From positions 14,874-78,873 of the forward strand of contig JBARBN010000185.1 of the NCBI GenBank assembly GCA_049793155.1: a stretch of DNA of 64,000 nucleotides. The letters are read 5' to 3'. The position numbers and the translations under genes are program-made. This DNA comes from JALNZF01 sp049793155. GTDB taxonomy: Bacteria; Nitrospirota; UBA9217. Of the stretch, positions 61,186 through 64,000 are shown piece by piece. Position 1 is the stretch's first letter. Every line of letters begins with the position of its first letter. Below the pieces are notes generated by a model. The model saw nothing but the letters and a program-made list of their open reading frames with translations. It was not told where the DNA came from and ran no database searches.

Positions 61186-61626
61186 ATGATCAAACAAATA
61201 CGGCGAAAAATTAGCGCCGTCGTCTCAGCGGCCCATTCTACGAAATCAGAGGAAAAGATACCTCCTGGGCGGAATGAGCCTTGCTGGTGCGGTAGCGGTG
61301 TAAAATACAAAAATTGCCATCTTAAATACGACGCGGACAGATCCTTTCATAATAACTTATTCTTGTCTCTTGCCGCGCTCATTCCTATAATTTCAACTTG
61401 GATGGGAACCCAAATTATGTATTGGTCCGGCAACTCAGGCAATTGGTTATGGTTCTGGACTCAATCAGCATTAAGTGTGGCAATAGGTGTTTTATGTATA
61501 ATAAAGATGTCATCTCTTTCTAAAACAAAACGGTCATTGGCAGTTTTATCCTATGTCGCGGTAATCTTTTTTGTTGTTTCCGCTGTCGGATTCATTACTG
61601 CCTGTTTTAACGGTGATTGCTTGTAA
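61186..61626 (+). CDS. SEC-C-motif membrane protein (first cassette-like gene)
   Basis: A 146-residue protein with a SEC-C zinc motif near residues 28-44 (GRNEPCWCGSGVKYKNC), then three hydrophobic stretches (LFLSLAALIPIISTWMG, LWFWTQSALSVAIGVLCII, LAVLSYVAVIFFVVSAVGF). AAGGA precedes the ATG. The gene is visibly richer in A and T than its minus-strand neighbours, a sign of transfer. It is followed directly by an attC site. Function unknown. Confidence 0.75.
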   Translation: MIKQIRRKISAVVSAAHSTKSEEKIPPGRNEPCWCGSGVKYKNCHLKYDADRSFHNNLFLSLAALIPIISTWMGTQIMYWSGNSGNWLWFWTQSALSVAIGVLCIIKMSSLSKTKRSLAVLSYVAVIFFVVSAVGFITACFNGDCL

Positions 61627-61652
61627 TTACGCAATCTACATGATTCGATAAT

Positions 61653-61710
61653 GCGTTAACGAGTCGTTCCACGCCGACCGCTTCGCTACGTGTGAACTCG
61701 TCGTTAGGAG
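61653..61710 (+). other. Integron attC recombination site 1
   Basis: Imperfect palindrome with attC structure: R boxes TAACGA (61657-61662) / TCGTTA (61701-61706), unpaired 3-nt spacers, L boxes GTTCCACG / CGTGTGAAC with one extrahelical base, and a variable hairpin (CGCTTCGC). Ends in GTTAGGA, one base off the GTTRRRY core. The next gene's ribosome site (AGGAGGAG) is formed by the site's 3' edge. Confidence 0.8.
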
Positions 61711-61716
61711 GAGAAC

Positions 61717-62154
61717 ATGAAAAAGTTGGATTCGACCGAAAGCCAGTCGGCATCTGAGCTGATTGACAAAACAATCGTCGAGTTCGGGGACTGGCGTGGG
61801 GAGACTTTGAGCAGGATACGCGAGCTCATCAAAGAGGCAGACCCAGATGTGGTCGAGGATGTGAAATGGAGAAAGCCGTCGAACTCAATGTTAGGAGTTC
61901 TAGTGTGGTCCCACGACGGAATCATCTGCACCGGCGAGACCTACAAGGACAAAGTGAAACTCACCTTCGCCGAGGGTGCTGCGTTGAAGGACCCGGTCAA
62001 ACTCTTCAACTCCAGCCTTGACGGGGATGCAAGGCGCGCGATTGACATCCATGAGGGAGAGGAGGTCGACGCGGGCGCCTTCAAGGCAATCATCCGAGCC
62101 GCAGTCGTCCTAAATGCATCCAGCGGAAAGGCAAGGCCAAGGCGATCGAAATAG
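61717..62154 (+). CDS. DUF1801 protein (cassette gene)
   Basis: A 145-residue protein of the DUF1801/YdhG-like fold: ELIDKTIVEFGDWRGETLSRIRELIKEADPDVVEDVKWRKPSNS, then GVLVWSHDGIICTGETYKDKVKLTFAEGAAL. The start codon lies 13 bp after the attC cleavage point, the usual layout of an integron cassette, with the ribosome site AGGAGGAG. Function unknown. Confidence 0.88.
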   Translation: MKKLDSTESQSASELIDKTIVEFGDWRGETLSRIRELIKEADPDVVEDVKWRKPSNSMLGVLVWSHDGIICTGETYKDKVKLTFAEGAALKDPVKLFNSSLDGDARRAIDIHEGEEVDAGAFKAIIRAAVVLNASSGKARPRRSK

Positions 62155-62170
62155 GCTATGCGCGAAAAAC

Positions 62171-62222
62171 TCCTAACATAGCAGTCAAGGCGGTCTGCCC
62201 CTGCGGTCTGCCGCTTACCACC
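62171..62222 (+). other. Degenerate attC-like half site
   Basis: CCTAACATAGCAGTCAAGGC (continuing GG) and CCGCTTACC resemble the R'', L'' and L' parts of an attC, but no GTTRRRY end follows. It may be a decayed or truncated site after the DUF1801 gene. Confidence 0.4.
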
Positions 62223-62307
62223 GGGATTCTCCCTGCTTCCCGAGGGCAGGCAACAACGTAGATCGGCCAGGTATTGCAGACACAAATCTAAAGAGGAGGG
62301 ATCACCC

Positions 62308-63099
62308 ATGATGCTGCGTTTTTGTATATATTGCTTCTTGCTTGTTGTCGTAGTGCTGCCCGTCCCCGCCCAGGCGGGCCCGGCTTGTCTGCCCCAGGAC
62401 CGCGTACCGGAGATAGCTGACAATCCATCTCACGGCTGGCTTACTCATGAGAGCAAGGACGTTGTGAAGGCATACTTCGAGAAGATCGCGGGCAATGCCA
62501 AAAGGCATTGGGACGGGGATACGCTGATCATGGCCTGCGCGGTCGGCGGCCCGCCGGCCTACGACATGACGGCGGTGACCATCGAGGGAGGGAGCGGGGG
62601 CAAAATGGCTGAGAAGTACAGCAGGACCTACTTCTCGAACCTGGCGCGAAATACCGGCCATACGCAGCAGGAGGCCGATGTCCTGTATAACAAGTATGTT
62701 CAACTCCACGGTACCTTCTACCGCCAGGTCCCGGACGGACAAGGGAGCAAGGTCAACGAGTCGGACGCGATTCTCAAGCGGCACGAGAAGAAGCTCGGCA
62801 TCCAGCCGCCGGCTCCGCCAGCCAGCGCATCGGGAGACAAAAAGCAGCGCGCGGCAGAGATCAAGAAGAAGATCGACGCGGCAAAGAAGCGCGGCGACAT
62901 GAACGAGATGATGCGGCTCGCCGGAGAAGCGCAGCAGATATCCGCGCCAATGGTGGCCGAGTCGGCTGCTATCACAAAGCAGACCGACCAGCAGTCCTGG
63001 GCGCTCTTGGAGAGCGCCTTCCCGGAACTGGCCACGGCTTCTTTCCGGACGCGCATCAGCGGATTCCGATGTCCCTGCCTGCAGTGCGACATGCCGTGA
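62308..63099 (+). CDS. Secreted protein of unknown function
   Basis: A 263-residue protein with a clear signal peptide (MMLRFCIYCFLLVVVVLPVPAQAG). The mature part includes DNPSHGWLTHESKDVVKAYFEKIAGNAKRHWDGD and a lysine/alanine-rich helix (KKQRAAEIKKKIDAAKKRGDMNEMMRLAGEAQQI). The last residues (FRTRISGFRCPCLQCDMP) look unrelated to the rest and may reflect a frameshift. AGAGGAGGGA precedes the ATG. No family recognised. Confidence 0.7.
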   Translation: MMLRFCIYCFLLVVVVLPVPAQAGPACLPQDRVPEIADNPSHGWLTHESKDVVKAYFEKIAGNAKRHWDGDTLIMACAVGGPPAYDMTAVTIEGGSGGKMAEKYSRTYFSNLARNTGHTQQEADVLYNKYVQLHGTFYRQVPDGQGSKVNESDAILKRHEKKLGIQPPAPPASASGDKKQRAAEIKKKIDAAKKRGDMNEMMRLAGEAQQISAPMVAESAAITKQTDQQSWALLESAFPELATASFRTRISGFRCPCLQCDMP

Positions 63100-63209
63100 C
63101 ACGGAAGAGCTGAACGTGTTCCATCCAGGAGGGATCGGTGGGCGGGCTCGAGGCGATACGGTAAGAATTATTTCGGTGCAGCGATCAAGGAAAGAGGAAG
63201 TGGAGATAT

Positions 63210-63440
63210 ATGAAAGTGAAAGCGCGTGATTTTGACAAGAAATTCGACGAAGGTGCGGATATCTCAAAGCATCTTGATTTGAAAAAGGCCAAGAGACGCG
63301 TACAGGAGCAGAAAAGAGTGAACGTCGATTTCCCTGTGTGGATGATCCAATTATTGGACAAAGAGGCAAAACGCCTAGGTGTCCCCCGCCAGTCGATCAT
63401 CAAAGTCTGGGTAGCGGAGCGCCTTGAAAAAGCATCGTGA
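63210..63440 (+). CDS. BrnA/CopG-type antitoxin, orphan
   Basis: A 76-residue ribbon-helix-helix protein: ISKHLDLKKAKRRVQEQKRVNVDFPVWMIQLLDKEAKRLGVPRQSIIKVWVAERLEKA, the C-terminal part being the RHH DNA-binding fold of BrnA/CopG antitoxins. A BrnT-type toxin gene would normally precede it; the 110 bp upstream hold none. AGAGGAAGTGGAG precedes the ATG. The gene ends a few bases before an attC-like site. Confidence 0.85.
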   Translation: MKVKARDFDKKFDEGADISKHLDLKKAKRRVQEQKRVNVDFPVWMIQLLDKEAKRLGVPRQSIIKVWVAERLEKAS

Positions 63441-63477
63441 TCGTTTTAACCACGCCGTACCTTTAGGCGGCGTTAGG
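63441..63477 (+). other. Shortened attC-like site 3
   Basis: TTTTAACCACGCCGTACCTT (continuing TAGGCGGCGTTAGGC): TAAC...GCCG pairs with CGGC...GTTA and the 3' end GTTAGGC fits GTTRRRY perfectly. The L boxes are missing, so it may be an internally deleted attC. Confidence 0.5.
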
Positions 63478-63504
63478 CCCTGGAAGAACCGAGAGGAGAG
63501 CTCG

Positions 63505-63849
63505 ATGAGCAACGAACAGGTGGCACCTGAGACGAAAGGTATTACGGTGAAGTTACTTGCAACGGTTGACCTCGGCCCTGAGATCGAGGGCATGGCGGGG
63601 CGCCAACTTCGAATGCGTATGGTGACCATCGAGCCTGGAGGCGTCTTCGGCCCGATTCACGACCATAAAGACAGACCAGGCACCGTCTACATACTGCAAG
63701 GAACGATCACTGACCATCGAAACGGAGTCGCTACGGACTATGGACCGGGAGTGGGCTGGCCCGAGGATAGGAACACCACACACTGGCTTGAGAACAGAGG
63801 AACGATTCCGGCGGTGGAGATCTCGGTCGATATAGTCAGGCAAGAGTAA
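63505..63849 (+). CDS. Cupin-domain protein (cassette gene)
   Basis: A 114-residue single-domain cupin: RMVTIEPGGVFGPIHDHKDRPGTVYILQGTITDHRNG gives cupin motif 1 with metal-type His residues, and GVGWPEDRNTTHWLENRGTIPAVEISVDIV gives motif 2. ATG at 63505 is chosen over the upstream frame because GAGAGGAGAG lies before it. It sits between two attC-type sites. Confidence 0.88.
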   Translation: MSNEQVAPETKGITVKLLATVDLGPEIEGMAGRQLRMRMVTIEPGGVFGPIHDHKDRPGTVYILQGTITDHRNGVATDYGPGVGWPEDRNTTHWLENRGTIPAVEISVDIVRQE

Positions 63850-63877
63850 GCTCAAGCCCGACATCTAACACGGTCGG

Positions 63878-63955
63878 GCCTAACACGCGGCTCAACCGGA
63901 CGCGCTTCAGTCGGCTTCGCCTCCTTTCGCGCGCCGGTTAGGCACAACGTTGGAC
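63878..63955 (+). other. Integron attC recombination site 4
   Basis: A 78-bp site: R'' GCCTAAC (RYYYAAC) at 63878-63884, L boxes AACCGGACGCGC / GCGCGCCGGTT pairing over 11 bp with one extrahelical A, terminal part with GGCTTCGCC, and R' GTTGGAC (GTTRRRY) at 63949-63955. An extra R''-type ATCTAAC at 63863-63869 suggests a partial duplication. The best-preserved attC in the window. Confidence 0.9.
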
Positions 63956-63966
63956 CGAAATAAATC

Positions 63967-64000
63967 ATGAATCAACCGTGGAAACAATATGGGTATGGAG
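63967..64000 (+). CDS. Next cassette gene, partial
   Basis: An ATG 12 bp past the end of attC site 4 opens a frame (MNQPWKQYGYG) that runs off the window. The position fits the start of another integron cassette; too short to identify. Confidence 0.5.
   Translation, partial: MNQPWKQYGYG

Overview
The window comes from the chromosome of an anaerobic, sulfate-respiring, Gram-negative bacterium. The evidence is a complete sulfate-activation and APS-reduction set (adk, sat, aprBA, qmoABC), a membrane pyrophosphatase, a nickel CO dehydrogenase, hgcAB (mercury methylation), outer-membrane proteins and lipoproteins. The gene set fits sulfate-reducing Nitrospirota (Thermodesulfovibrionia-like) or Desulfobacterota; the sequence alone does not decide between them. 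The dsr genes are not in the window. No rRNA, tRNA or CRISPR array was recognised.

Layout. 1-6.6 kb: end of a PerR/Fur regulator, then an F1Fo ATP synthase operon (atpF'-F-H-A-G-D-C, minus strand) without the a and c subunits. 6.8-12 kb: a TonB receptor / periplasmic binding protein / GGDEF-EAL operon. 12-20.3 kb: uvrA, nadB, lipoproteins, a glutaredoxin plus FTR-like redox pair, a TauE/SafE exporter. 20.4-23.3 kb: cooS preceded by a gene closely resembling the haem CO sensor RcoM, with two arrays of LytTR-type boxes between them. 23.3-27.3 kb: guaA and small HD and Cys-cluster proteins. 27.4-39.6 kb: hppA, a CBS protein, qmoCBA, aprAB, sat, adk. Sat makes PPi (used by HppA), AprAB makes AMP (recycled by Adk) and QmoABC links AprAB to the quinone pool. 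39.7-51 kb: rdgB, lipoproteins, HD-GYP, MFS (plus a truncated MFS copy), ChrB-like, PP2C, a PEP-synthase-like protein and ChrA. 51-58 kb: sppA, a cytochrome c, outer-membrane and small proteins, an aminotransferase. 58.2-59.6 kb: hgcA-hgcB. 61-64 kb: a run of plus-strand single-gene units separated by integron attC sites, with no integrase visible (a CALIN-like array).

Two kinds of intergenic DNA recur. (1) Arrays with a strict 7-bp period, often as inverted pairs, sit in the atp, qmo and apr operons and even inside the guaA reading frame. (2) Longer inverted repeats of REP type, in at least three word families. The most notable items are the RcoM-like/cooS control region, hgcAB in a qmo/apr genome, the attC cassette array and the heptamer arrays.
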